Positions 47,050 to 59,500 of a stretch of 64,000 bases of DNA are shown here, one piece after another. This DNA comes from Nigrospora sphaerica (Eukaryota; Ascomycota; Sordariomycetes; Amphisphaeriales; Apiosporaceae), in contig JAGVVL010000025.1 in the NCBI GenBank assembly GCA_018287875.1, positions 620,001-684,000 on the forward strand, given 5' to 3'. Each line of letters starts with the position of its first letter. The stretch's first letter is position 1. The notes under the pieces were generated by a model that did not search any database, was not told where the DNA came from, and was given only the letters and a program-made list of their open reading frames with translations. The translations under genes were made by a program, and so were the position numbers.

Positions 47050-48972
47050 TCTGGCGCGAGCGGTACAGAACAGTGGGTGGTTGCGGGTGAGGCGATCGTG
47101 GGGGAGCGAGATGGTCAAACAACGAGAAAGGACGAAAGGACAGCCAAGAAAGCAGCAGGTGGGTATTTGGTTATTGGGTTATTACTACGGAGGAAGAAGG
47201 AACATGGAAACGCGCGCCAGTTGTGCTGCTGGCTCAGCCGGTTCCTCCAGTGCGCCCAGCATCAGGTCAGGTCAGGCTGCGCTGTGCGGTCCATACATGT
47301 ACCTCTCTGCCCCGCGATGATGACGCAGCGAAAGCCGGGCACTGCTAGAATCCAACCAACCCACTGCGATCCCCTCAGCTTTGTGCCGCTATCCTTGATG
47401 GATGCGTGCCAAGAAGAGCGGCCCAAGACGTACTAACAGCCCTGCATGTACCGATTCGTTGGCCGAATACCACAGCTACCACGGTCAAGTTGAATCACGA
47501 GATGCGCAGGCGATGAGATGCAAAAGCATCGATGGGGATCATTATAAATCTTTGGTTATGCGTCCGGGTTCGAATTGCTTTACCATGCAAGCCTAAGCCT
47601 ACCAACTCGGGGGAGCAAAGCGGCCCGAAGGCAGGCAATATCGCCGATGCGAAATGCAAGACCCCGAATAAGACTCAACAGACGAGAAAGGAAGGGGATA
47701 AGAGAGGCAAGGGAAACCAAAGTGGAACAGGCTGGGTCAAAAGCACGGCATGAGAGAAAGGGATGAGGAAAAAAAAAAAAGAAAAAGAAACAAACTGCCA
47801 AAAGCGAGAATCGATCTGCTAGGCAGAGAGGTGTTTCCAAAGATTGAGTTAACCGAGAAGTGGCCTTGTGCGGAGTCCTTTCTGGTAAAAGGCAAGAGAG
47901 GAGTTTCTTAACACAATGACCCTCGGTAATGAATTTCTCTGTTATTAGGTCTTATGAAGGGACATGAAATTTGGACCGGAGTTCTGCCGACCCCAGTTTG
48001 GGACCCACCAAGATACGTTCCTAAAATGGCAGTCTGGGCACTTGGTCCAGTCTCACTTGTATCCTGAGTACAGTGTCCCATAGGTTGTTCGCCGGTACAA
48101 CGGTTGGCCGATTTAGACCGTAAAGGTACAGGTTTCGTTGCAATGAGATACTTTGGCGGGTGTGGCATCAGGAGCCACAGGGTGCGCAGAAAACAGTGTC
48201 GCTTTGGCCTATCTGCGTGTTATCGGCTTCAATGAGGTATGAGGCCGGGGGGTATGGTTAGGATGGTAAGCGCATGTTTGGCTTGCGAGCGTCAGCCAGG
48301 TTGGCGTTCAAAAGGAGAAACAAGTGTAATTGGTTTGGGACAGGTGAATAACCCGTGCTGGGAACTGATTCATATCAGCGTTGGTATCAGCAAACAACAG
48401 GTACCTCAGGGGGTCCCGCAACTCGATTCCGTGGCCCGCTTAGTCCATCACGAGAGGCGGTATAGACAATTAGTTATCGGCATCAGACCTGGTTTGTCAG
48501 GATTCATTGTCCCCCGGGCTGATCCGGTAACGAGGTTTCCCTTCTCCATCACGCAATGATCCCAAGAGGCCTGCTATGTCAGAATAGACGGGGGACTGGA
48601 GCATGCCGGAAAACGGAGTGCACTAGTCACAAGATAAGCACTGAGAGCTGTGTCCCGTCGTCTCATGGAATGTAGCCACGGTTAGAAGTCGTTCTCGAGG
48701 ACACTTTATATACAGATTTCCACTAAGCAGGCAAGGTTTGCCGAGGTGGCCCAAGCTTCTCCCCCCATCGCCCCGCCGGCAGCAACTCCTCCACTATCGG
48801 CCTGACATCAGAGCCGAGAGGGAAAGATAGTGGGAGAGCTCGAGCTCGAGCTCGAGCTGTCGTGCCGCTGCCCGGAACCCTCTGGAAAGCGCGGAGACAG
48901 AGTATCTCCCCCTCCCCTCCTCCGGTAGTTCCCCGCCGTAACCCCCTCCCTCCAGCTGCGTTTGCCTTTCAC
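47050..48972. other. Divergent intergenic region, MOG1 to HIT gene
   Basis: About 1.9 kb. The centre (about 47.4-48.7 kb) is less GC-rich than the surroundings and holds an uninterrupted but unrecognised frame at 48239-48559 (+). An A-rich tract occurs near 47770-47790 and a palindromic CGAGCT repeat at 48836-48858. Proximal parts should be the two promoters; the C-rich stretch at about 48900-48955 is the likely HIT leader. Confidence 0.5.
48836..48858. repeat. Palindromic (CGAGCT)n tandem repeat
   Basis: GAGCT followed by three CGAGCT units. Because GAGCTC and CTCGAG are both self-complementary, the whole 23-bp block is palindromic. It sits 115 bp upstream of the HIT start codon. Confidence 0.9.
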
Positions 48973-50391
48973 ATGCCTCTGCTCCGGCCCTTCATCACCA
49001 CTGCCGCCGCCACACGGAGCCTGCTACTGAGAACGCCTGCCCGCCGGCCCGCCACCAGCACCTGCTCCCTCTTCCTGCCGTCGTTCCCCAGACCTCTGTC
49101 CGCCGCCGTCAGGACAATGGCTACCCACAGCGACCCTTCGTGCATCTTCTGCAAGATCATCAAGGGTGAGTTGACCCCGTTCCTGTTTTTGTCCCCCCGA
49201 CCCGCGTGCCCTCTGTCCCCGCTCCGCCCGTTCGCATGGCATACGCGCACCCGCCCCCAGGGAGCGCGGAGGGGCGTGGTGTCGCTCGGGGCTCCCTTCC
49301 CCGTGAGCCTCCCGGGCTCTGGGAGGCCTGTGGGTGCGGGAAGAGCCCCCGGACCCGGAGCCAGGTGGAGTGAGGGGGAGGGGCGGCCGTCTTGGAATGG
49401 GTGGCCCATCAGGGTCCTCGCGCTCCCCTCTCCCACCCCGCCCTTATAGCCCGGCCTCGCTTTTCACGTGGTGCGCGCCCGTCCTCGGCCCGAGCCGGAG
49501 CGTAGCCCCCTTGTCCCGGTCTGACCGGGGAGGACGAGCGCTGACGCCGTTGTTGCTTCTCCCCCACATCCCCCTTGTCTCTTGGGGGCCCGCTGGCCGT
49601 GTTGCACCTGATCGCTGACCTTATCGACAGGCGAGATCCCCTCGTTCAAGCTGTACGACAGCGAGAAAAGCTATGCCTTCATGGACATTGGACCCCTGAG
49701 CAAGGGACACTGCGTACGTTCCTTCCCCCTTTCCACCCCACCCCTTTAGCTACCCGGGGGAGGTCGATATCCCCCAAATTGGGTAGGGGGGAAAAAAGCC
49801 AGCTCTCACTTACCTGACAACGGGGTCTCTTCCCTCCCTCTCTCTAGCTCGTCATCCCCAAGTACCATGGCCGCACGCTGCAGGATATCCCCGACGAGCA
49901 CCTGGGCGAGATCCTCGTCGTTGTCAAGAAGCTGGCCACGGCCACGGGCGCCACCGACTACAACGTGCTGCAGAATAACGGCCGCATCGCCCACCAGGTC
50001 GTCGACCATGTCCACTTCCACATGGTACGTTTTCCCCGTCTTCTCCCACTACCCTCCTCCTCGTTCTTTTTAGTTTCCCCCCCTGGAACTTTTTCCACCC
50101 CTCCGTTTCCTTATTCGCCTCCTCCCTTTGTTCCACCCCCAAGCTGTGTGGCCTTTTTTGTCTCCCCCCCCGGCGGCGGTGAAGCAAGAGGGAGCAGTTG
50201 GTCTGGGGCGGCTGCGGCGGCGGTGCATATTGTCAAAGAAAAAGCAACAGGCTGACCGCGAACCCGCCTCGGGCAACGAACAGATTCCCAAGCCCAACGA
50301 AAAAGAGGGCCTGGGTATCGAGTGGCCGGCGCAAAAGGCCGACATGGAGGAGCTCAAGAAGTACTTTGACGAGGTCAAGTCCAAGATGTAA
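48973..50391 (+). CDS. HIT-family nucleotide hydrolase/transferase (Hint/Hnt1-like) with mitochondrial presequence
   Basis: Four exons (48973-49165, 49631-49713, 49848-50024, 50284-50391) encode 186 aa; intron 1 is long (465 nt). The family hydrolyses adenosine phosphoramidates and related nucleotides. The active-site triad HVHFHM has His146, His148 and His150. Other family stretches are SCIFCKIIKGEIPSFKLYD, MDIGPLSKGHCLVIPKYH and IPKPNEKEGLGIEWPAQ. Residues 1-48 (MPLLRPFITTAAATRSLLLR onward) lack acidic residues and are Arg/Ser/Thr/Leu-rich, as in mitochondrial presequences. Met49 (MATHSDPSCIFC) is where cytosolic family members start, so two products, mitochondrial and cytosolic or nuclear, are plausible. 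Exon joins are all in phase. Confidence 0.94.
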
Positions 50392-51000
50392 AAAAAGATG
50401 TCGATCAGGGTCGCCCGCTTGGTATCCCACCGCCGTGTTTTACTCCTGCGTTTCGAATACCAAGAGCGTCCCGCTATTTGGTAGGATGCTAATGCCCACG
50501 GCTGCTAAGATATGCCGCTTGTACGAACAGCGTCCGTCACAGGGGCTCAGCTCAGTAGCCAAAGCGCTCAGGCAAAGGCGAATAAATTCATAACAGGTCT
50601 TGCTAGCCGGTACGCCCTCTTGTGGTCGTCATGACTTGACTCTCTTGTAAAGGCGTGACTGACTGCTGTCCCCCTCCCCCAAAAACGCCAACCCAATGCC
50701 GTCCCTACTGAATACCAGGCAAGAAACGCCGAGCCCAAAATCACAGTTCTCATACCCTAGGAAACATCGTCCGGCTCTGGCTGCCCCCCGGTCATGTTAG
50801 CGCCAGTTCGTAAGCATCACGCTCTACTCCTCGCCTGGCGGTTGTCATAGACGCACGTCTCCTGACCCAGAAGCCTTGGCTTGGTAGCCCGCCCCTTCAA
50901 CCCGCCGTGGTCTCGGGGTTCCCAACCCGGGGGGGCGCATCGCGCCGGGGCAATGTGCCGTCCTCCATCCTCCCTTTGGCGTCGATTGGCCCGGGGGTGC
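50392..51000. other. Convergent intergenic region, HIT gene to Yippee gene
   Basis: Contains both 3' ends and an AATAAA on the + strand. No gene seen. Confidence 0.5.
50581..50586 (+). terminator. Polyadenylation signal AATAAA
   Basis: Canonical signal 190 bp after the HIT gene stop codon. Confidence 0.5.
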
Positions 51001-51446
51001 TCAGTTGACGGTGCAGAGGAGCTCGGCCTCGAGGATGAATTTGCCCTCCTTGTACTTTTCGCTGCCCTCGTAGGCCTTGTCGTACTTCCAGCCCACCGTC
51101 TCCTTGCACTGGCAGCAGGTGATGTCCCGCACCACGTGGCGGCCCGTCGTCATGGAGCGCTCCGACGCCTCGCCGGCGTCGATGTTCACCACCGAGTTGA
51201 AGAGGTACGCCTTGCCATGCTGGCCGCGGAAGTTCTGCCCCAGGGCACGTCAGCTCCCGAGGCGGCAAGGAGGGATGGGCGGGGAACCAAGCAGAAAGAG
51301 AGGGACTGGGGGAGTGAAGGTGGAAGGGGGGAAGGAAGCCAACCTACCCGGCTGATTATGTCGTCGTGGTTGGCCAGATGGGTTTTGCAGTTCTTACACC
51401 CATAGATCTTGTTACTATCGAGGTATGTGTTGTAGGAAAGCCCCAT
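51001..51446 (-). CDS. Yippee-family zinc-binding protein (YPEL/Moh1-like)
   Basis: Exons 51348-51446 and 51001-51234 (113-nt phase-0 intron after Ile-Ser-Arg33) encode 110 aa, the normal Yippee length. The single zinc site is built from two CxxC pairs, Cys17/Cys20 and Cys73/Cys76. Family stretches are MGLSYNTYLDSNKIYGCKNC, NFRGQHGKAYLFNSVVN and GWKYDKAYEGSEKYKEGKF. The fold is shared with cereblon and Mis18. Molecular function is poorly known; the yeast member Moh1 is linked to stationary phase and to the GID ubiquitin-ligase network. Its upstream DNA (about 51968-52020) is CT-rich on the coding strand. Confidence 0.96.
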
Positions 51447-54400
51447 CTTGACGGGCCGTGGCAGTTCGCGGCTGAAGGTTCCCGTCGATCAGGTCGAGAA
51501 CGTGTCTGCGGTTCTCGTCGTCTTTTGCGGCTCGTTCGCTTTCGGTCGTTCGGCGGGGACGGAGTTGATGAGGTTGATGACGCTGGAGTGGAACTTCACG
51601 CCGGGGCTGCCCGCGAGGAGGGGGGATACGAGGGGGGTTTTATTATCCGATCTCGGCGGAGCGGGTGCCTAGCGCAGCTGATGGCGATGAGCCGTGGGCC
51701 GACGAAGGACAATAGCAGATATTGGCGGCAAGAAGAGTTCAAATGACGTGGATGAGAAAAGCCGAGGGTGCAAGGAGCTGAGTTCTGCGCCGCGGAACGG
51801 ACGGGCGCCCAGTCAAAGAAAGCCCGGGCAAACGACGCGATTTGGGGCGGGGGCGCAGCGGGCGGGCTGAAATAGGGCCGGATCGAGCACGAGCAAGAGA
51901 CGATGCGAAAGCGAAACTGGTATTCCGCTAGATAAAGCTTGACTAGAAATGCGATTCCACGGGCGCAAAAAGCGGCCTTGCTACGAGGGGGAGGAAGGGA
52001 GGAGAGGGGGATCGATGAGGTGGGGCGTGAAGATGTTGGAAGTCGGATCACACGGCGACTCGCTCGGCAGGGCAGCAGCGCTTGCTGGGCGTGGTGGCTT
52101 GGGAAGAAGAGGAGTTTGCTTTGTTCGCTTCCCGGATCTGGAAGAGGGCGTGCTCGTGGGTGAGGGCGAGAAAGAGGGGGCTGAGGAGTGGGAGGAAGCT
52201 GGGACCAGACAACAACCTCTTGGTCGCCACCCCCCGGGGATATGCAAGGAGCCGCAACGAGCAGCCCACGTCAGAATTGCAGTCAGCAAGCACAGATGCG
52301 GACGGGGTGCAAGACCCTCGTGATCCCCAAGGGAGGATGGACCCCGTGACCGTTCGGTGAGCAGGCACACCGAAGCTGATGACGCCGGCGCGAAATGCAA
52401 GCAGGACAACGGGAAACTCAAAGCGAAGCCCTGCAGGCAGGCGGGCCGACAGTCAACCAGTAGGCGACAAAGTAGCTCTCGTCGGGCGAGGATTCGATTG
52501 CCGGGCCGACCCAAGCTGCCCGCTCACTCGCCCAGGTCAGGTCAGCAGATCTAGGCATGGATACACATCACATCGTCGACCGAGGAGGAGGACCTGATCG
52601 ATGTGCAGATAGGACCCGGTGGAAGGATGCATGGCGGCGTCCCGGCGCGCAAGTGGTTGTGCTGCTGGCCCAGTCTCTCAGGGCCTCCAGAGGGCGCCCA
52701 TACGCTGGCTGGCTGCTTGGCACAGGTACTGTGTGCGGGGTCGGCTTGGCCGGGGGGCCTTTCAAATGCCTGGCTCAGGCCGGGCACCATTCCGTGCACA
52801 CGGGGCCGCAATCGCCCGCAGGGCCGACCGGTAGCCTTGGCCACCTGCTACTAGCTCGGCCGCGCATAGGTAGGTGCAAGGCAAGCCCGGCACTTGTTGA
52901 CAAGGGCAATCAGGGCAGGCCGTCGATTATTATGCGTGCGAACTGTGACTGGTGCACGGAAGGCTCGTAGGTGCTTCGGGGTCGGGATGGGTCCATGTAC
53001 CCCAAATAGGATACAACTGGGACTCCCTTCCCCTCCGGTGGCAAACCGCGGGAACGGGATTCCGCCCGAGCCCGGATCTACTTTGTACGCAACCATGTAC
53101 TCCGTATTACTGCGGGTGCACGTACGCGATTCAACGGACCCCCCGAGGAGAGAAGGAGAAAGAGAGGGCCCATCTCCAGCCAACACTGCCCCAGTCTACC
53201 GGGTTCCATACAGGGTGCCTAATGTGGCTTAGGTACTTCGGCGCTTTGTACGGGCATCAAGACCGCCTGGGATGGGGGTTCCGCCTGCCGGTCGCTCGCA
53301 ATCTAGCTAACTCCCTAGTCCCCGCAATGCGTCAGCCAAGGCTCGCATCTTGGCACCTACCGAGCAGTTCGCTCTTCCCCGTCTGCTTGAACAAGCTGGG
53401 ATTGCGAGTCGTGACCAAAAAGAAGAGACAAAGTACCGGCAGACTCAAGGGCTCTTTCGCGTTTCCCACCTTATCAAGAATGGGGGGGAGGTGGAAGAAG
53501 CACGAAGGTTCCCCAACCCGACATGGCATCGAAAAACCCAGGGCCGGCCCAGCACCGGTTCAGGAAAGCCCCATGGGCGCCCCGTGTTCACGCCCCTGGC
53601 TGAAATGGGCCGGCGCAGAAGGAAGCTAATGGGGGCCCGGCGAAGCGTTCCTTGCATACGTTGGGTGTGCGACGGAGCCTACCGCGGCGGCCGTTCCATG
53701 GGAAGGGGAAAGCGTTCCGATGATCAGGGGGGGAAGGGCCATTTATTCTGCATTCCCTTCGTACCGGTGGCGTGCCTCAAAATAAACCTTGCACCAGGAT
53801 TTGCTGTAAGCGCGGGTGGACTGTGTACGAGCATTACAACGTGCCCGTATGTGGTTTTGCTCTCTCCCTTTTCGCCCGGGCTGGGCTACGTAAGTGTCCT
53901 ACGTAACATCCCATGGGATGTTTTTGTTCGCACAAAGCTGTACCACCCGAAAGAAAGCCCCCCCCCTGGTGAAAGACCGATACGAGGAGGGGTAACACAA
54001 CGCACCGGAAGCTTAACTCGCTCTCACGGGCATACAGGGGTGGCAAGCAGGGAGAGAAAAATTCGGTAGGGCGTCGTATTGCCCTCCTTCTCATTCCCTA
54101 ACCGCGCCGCCCGAGTCGTTGCACACCAACTTCGGACCAGCAGTGCCCCCGGCTCTAGTCCCAGCGGGAAAGGTCTGTTGTGAGACCCAAGGTCCGACAG
54201 CCCGGGCCAGCCAAGGTCTAGACCGCCCAGAACAGACCTTCGTCGGTGTCGCCTCATCGAAAGATTGGATGGCACACGGGCTGCCCAGAAACACCGGAAC
54301 GCACAGCGAACACAAAGCACGGTCGGCTGTTTCTCTACTTCACGTTCAAGACACGGCAGCTCAAGTGTTGGAAGTGGGTTTGTTTTCGTAGCGGGCGTTT

Positions 54401-54732
54401 TTGGTTCTACATAGTACGTACGTCTAGATGACCCATGTGTGTGTGCGGGTGTGTGACCGCAAAACCAACGGCGGCGACCCAAAGCATTTCCACGCCATCC
54501 CACGCTGAGTGATCCCGATCCATCGAGACGTCGTTTTTATACAGGAAAATGTCGTGTGGATTGTACTTCCCAAGTCCACAAACTATGCACAAGAAAAATG
54601 AAAGAGAGGGCCGATCCAAGGAAAAGAAAAGTAGCATTCCGAACCGTGTTGTTGCCCAACGGAACCAAAACCCCCCATCTGAATGAGATGGAGCGACGTT
54701 CCGGTAGTGACCAAAGGGGACTGTCGGTGAAT
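51447..54732. other. 3.3 kb intergenic region, Yippee gene to ferric reductase
   Basis: The part nearest 51447 is the Yippee promoter. No conserved protein is visible. One copy of the short motif TACTCCGTA (reverse complement of TACGGAGTA) lies at 53098-53106. Open frames such as 53350-54069 (+) and 52952-53629 (+) overlap each other and resemble no family. Confidence 0.5.
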
Positions 54733-56557
54733 TTACCACGAGAAGGCCTCGTCGATAAAGTCAATGTTGCCGTAGTACTGTCGCTTGCGCACCGCCAGGC
54801 GCACCTCATCGCTCAGCGCGCCCGGACCGCACACCGATACGCCCATGGCGCCGACTTGGTTCTCCATTTCGATCGACATGAGTGTCTCGATGTTAGGCCG
54901 GCCGGGGAACATCTGGACCGTGGAAGAGGGGCTGTGGATCTCCTTGGTCGACCGAGGCCGGCTAACGAAGAGCATGATGCGCAGGCAGTCACGTCTCCTG
55001 TCCATCGAGAGGATCTCCGTCATCCACGGCCGGATCCACTCGAGATGCTCGGGGCTCTGGATAATCCACACCAGGATGATCTTGCGCGTGGCCACGGTGC
55101 CGTTGGCAAAGCCGGCCACGAGGTCGCGTACGTGGGGAACCTGGTGCGTGATGCCGACGCCACCAGCGAAGAGCATGGCCGTACCATACGAGTGCATCAT
55201 GTGCAGTCCACCGTAGGGGCCCTCGGCCCAGCACGTCGTCCACAGGCGGCCCTCGGGTTGCGCGGCAGCCTTCTGGTACAGCTTGTTGGTGATACCGGTG
55301 CGACCGCGGACAATGAACGCCATGCTGGTCTTGCGCATGCCCAGGACGTCTTGGCGGCTCATCGCCAGCTTCTCGGCGTCCAAATCCTCAGCCTCCTCGC
55401 TCCAGGCGACCGAGAAGGGGTGCGACTGGAGGGGGGCAAGCGTCGGGAAGTGCAGGTAGGCATGCTGGCCGGCCTTGAAGGTCCAGGGACGGGCCATGGT
55501 GACCGTGATGCGGACGGCGTTGCCTGGCATAGCCTCCACCAGCGTCTTGGTACCGCCGCTGCCCCAGTTGTTGTAGGCAACGCGGCACCAGCGGGCAACG
55601 TTGTCGCCGATCCAGATGGGGACCACGGGGATCAGCCACTTGATCTGGGGGAGCTTCTTCATGTCCAGGTGGTACCAGAGGCCGATGATGCTAAGGATGG
55701 CAAGGGCGATGTGCATGAACTTGAAGGTCTCGTAGAACGCGTGGCGTGAAATACTAGCGGCCTGGATCGTGAGGGCGACAAAGGCACAGGTGGCAATGAA
55801 ACCCCAGAAGAGGAAGGGCACTTTCAGGACCGAGTCGAAGGCCTTGCCCCAGCCAGCCTTCTGGCCCGAGACGGCCATGAAGGCGAGGGTGTGGCAGAGA
55901 GCCTCCAGAGCGACGATGCGGCCAAACCACCGGTGCAGCAGATTGAAGGTGTCGAACGAGATGCCGAGCCACTTGATGAGCGGGTTGTTGCGCGAAGCCA
56001 TGACGAACAGGGGGATCTGCTCCGTGTTAGCATTATGCCGCAACGCTCTCTAGTGGGTGGGTCGGAGAACAACTTACCATGTTCACGGTGGCCAGGGTGC
56101 CGCTCCGGTTACGCAGCTGCTTTCCAGCACTCTCAAACGAGTCCGAGAAAGGGATGTGGAGAACACAGAAAGCAACGTTGGTCGCCACGTAGCCGCACAG
56201 GAAGAAGAGTTGAAAGCGGGTGGGCAGGGTGCCCATGTTGGCGGCACTGCTCAGCTGGAACTCGCGGTTGTGGCGTTTGCTGAACAGAGGCGCATAGAGA
56301 ATGTTCTTCTTGAACCACGATACCCTTTCCGAGGGCCTGGCGAAGAAATACTGTGTATCGTTGGTGAGACCAGACACGGTGCGCACGTACTTAACCAGTT
56401 CGTTGGTGACCCGCCAGACGATGAGAGCCATGGCAACGCTGCCGCAGATGATGAGCAAGTACTTTGAGAGCGACTCGTTTTCCATAGCAGGCGTCCATCC
56501 ATCGGCCTGTCCCTCGCCCGCCTGGGCGGCCTTGCTCGCATCGGGTTTCGACGCCAT
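54733..56557 (-). CDS. Ferric-reductase-type transmembrane NAD(P)H oxidoreductase (FRE family)
   Basis: Exons 56078-56557 and 54733-56016 (61-nt phase-0 intron) encode 587 aa. Haem-binding membrane domain: two His pairs, His188/His202 and His262/His276, each 14 residues apart on neighbouring helices as in bis-haem FRE and NOX proteins. The flavin site is HPFSVAW at 359-365; the nucleotide side shows LFAGGVGITHQVPHVRDL and a C-terminal CGPGALSDEVR. The N-terminus has a helix (YLLIICGSVAMALIVW) and no cleavable signal. Such enzymes move electrons from cytosolic NADPH across the membrane to Fe(III) or Cu(II). HPFS and the single-gene setting favour a metalloreductase over a NOX, but the substrate is inferred. 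No ferroxidase or permease gene is nearby. Confidence 0.92.
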
Positions 56558-59500
56558 TGTGAAGTCGTTGAGTGGTGTTAGCCTGTAAGAGGCCGTTGAG
56601 AGGGCGGCGGGCCGGTTTTACGTCTGGACCCAGTGCAGCTGGGTTGCCGGGTGACTTGCTGGGAATGCGGGTTTCGTGTTTACCTCGTCACCTTCAGGCT
56701 CGACGTGGTGTGTTGTCAACGAATGACGGGGGGTGAGGCGGACCAAGAAGATCAACTTCTATCAGCCGCAATGTGTTGTGATGAGAAGGAAAGTGGAACA
56801 GCCTGCTGTGTGTCTCGCCGGTGGAAAGACGGAGAGGGGGAAAAAAGAAATCCTTCGCCGAAAGCGTGTGTGCGGATGGATCGATGCGATCTTCGTCCTC
56901 AATACGCTGAGCCGTAATGTAGTGCAATATTGAAACTAAGGCAAGAGCCTAGGCGCAAGACGGATGAACAGATCGAAACAAGGAACACACGGAGGAGAAA
57001 GGATAGAGAGGGGTCAGCCCGAATGACGTCCCAGAAGGAAGGAAGAAGCCGGTCCGAAGGAGAAAAGGGTAGTCGAAGGAGTGGAAGTTGACCAAATAAT
57101 ATGGTATTTGGCAACGGGACGGCGGCGTTGGTGGAGGACGAAGGTGAAGGTGGGAAGCGGGCGGTTTTGTTGAAGAATCCAGGAACCGGATACGGGCGAC
57201 GGGTCGGTCTGTATGCACAGCACAACACAGGTCAGCCGCTGTAAGAATAGGTTCGCGCCCAGACTTATAAGACGGGGGGGGGTAATCAAATCTGGATGTC
57301 TCCAATATTTTATTTGGGGCGACTAAGCGGACCCTGTGGGACAACAGTCATTGGCACCCACTGGGCGAGGCCGGAACGTGGAGTACGTAGTACACCACCT
57401 TTGGGTACTTGGGTACACCGGTATCAAGTCGGGTCTGGGGGCGGGCCACCAACTAGATGAGCCAGGGCAGGGCGCTTTTCGTACGCTGAGGTGGGACGGA
57501 TGATGATGGATGGAATGGCCCTTCCCTGCTGTCCTGGTCACTCCAGCAGAAGGAACACCCACGGTTCCAACCCGTTGTTCTATTTCGCATCGTGTTTTGC
57601 GTATACGCACGCCGTGGCCGGCTGACAGGGTGTGGGCAGAGCTGCCAGGGCCAGCTGATTGGGGAGCTGATACACACATCCATTACCAGGGAATCCCCAC
57701 CGCCCAGCACAGGCTCCCATGGATGCCATGGGATCAATGACGACTGCGGGATGGCAGGGCAGTAGTGAGGCCGCTCTCCCAAGCCAGCAGCCCTGGCAAC
57801 GCGCGCCCAGGCCCTGGTGGAAGGCTGTCGGTACAGTAGCCAAGCCGGGTTGTCGTGGGTTGTCCTTCGGGCCTGGCCTCCTGCTGCCTCGTCCGTCCCT
57901 GCAGCTTGGGATGGGATACGAACGGAGAGCCGGGGCTCCCAATGCCCTGGGACGGCAGGGCCGTCCACTGGGTACTTTTACCAAGTATCGTCATCCATGG
58001 CCGCTCAGCCACCGCTTCGCTTTCGGTGCTTCAACCCCCAAGGAACAATACGCGCCCGACTGACCCGCCGGGACCATTGAGGGGAACGAAAAAGAACTCA
58101 CGTTCGGCGCCCCTTCCGCCACCTTATGCAAGGTACGGCGCCATCCAGTCTCAAGACGCGGCAAACCGCTGGATCACAGTGGAACGGCGCTCCTCCCCCC
58201 TCAAGCCGTCCACCGTCCTTCTGCACGGCTCTGCCTAATCCTGCCGGGCGGAGGCGTTGATCGACCCGAAACTAGTCGCTAGAAGTCCGACTGTTGTGCG
58301 TCGTTGCCCTCGCTGTCGTTCACGTCGGCCTGATTTCCGCCACCGGTCTGGCAACGGTGTTTCACGTCCACTGCGGCGGTGACAAGGCCGTACTCTATCG
58401 GATCTGCCAGGACGATTGCACCAGGAATGCTACGTGGAAGACACCCCTGACGACATGAGATGACGAGGCAGCTTCAAGGAACCCCATCCATGTCATGCTG
58501 CTCCCTTACCGTACCTACATCTTCTGCAGACCTGGCAGTCCTGGCAGCTGGCCGAGTCCCTGCGCGAGCAAGTATTGGGTACGCATAAACTTCCCGCTCT
58601 CGCCGCCACTCCAGTGCACGCGGGCTTGAACATTGAACCGTTTGCACCCTAGACACTGCCTTATCCGTCCGGTGCCATGCTTTTTGCTCATTGGCCGACG
58701 CTCATGTGGGATGAGACGACGGTTTCTCTGAAACCACCGTCATCTGGGCCCCCTTTGGCAAGTACCTTGTACGCGCCCATTGAGGTAATGGCCGGAACGC
58801 TTGACCAATGACAGTTCACAACGGCCCCAAACCGGGCTTTGCCAAGACTGTCTTGGGCCGTCGTGAGCCACTCAGCGGGCATCCGTCGTCTCCTCCTTGG
58901 CCCTGGCGACAAGACTCCGAATTCGTTTTGCTGCTTTTTGTTGTCCCGTGGGCCGCACAGATGACAACAGCTATCGAGCGCTGCTTCGACTCCGTGGCCC
59001 TGCGCATGCCGCGCCCCTCTTTCATCGCTTACCGTACTGTGCACTCCCTTCATCGGCCCTCTTATCGCCCACCACCTGCGGCAAAATCTCTGTAGCCCCG
59101 GTCCACGGCTGTGGTTGCCCTTGCCGGGCGGGCGGGCGCACGGACCTCGATAGGCCCGTAGGTCCGTACCGAGTACCGGACCAACGTCCATCTTCGTCAG
59201 GGGCTGTGCCCTGCTCTGCAGGCCCCCCCGGCTCGACTGGGAACACACCCCAGTCGTGATCACGGTCGACCAGGTGAGCCGCAATATTCTCGAGACAAAC
59301 TGGCCCGCCTGTGCAGGAAAAGCTTGCGGCTCTCGACATGAGCTGCCCACAAGCGATGCTCTCCTGCCTAACCGACATCGTAATAGGCGGCGAAGGTTTC
59401 CCCGTTGATAATTGCACACGGCCAGAAGGACCCAGGTTCCGCTTTCAACTGCCCAGCAACGAAGTCAATCGAACTCTCCTCAGACGGAATCCTCGACGTT

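Noticed and set aside
48862..48972. Upstream extension of the HIT protein to 48862
   Set aside because: That frame opens with GTG, not ATG; the first in-frame ATG is 48973.
57717..57733. Perfect inverted repeat CCCATGG-3 nt-CCATGGG, and CCATCCATGGATGG at 17294
   Set aside because: Short palindromes of this size are expected by chance in 64 kb and neither sits next to a gene start.
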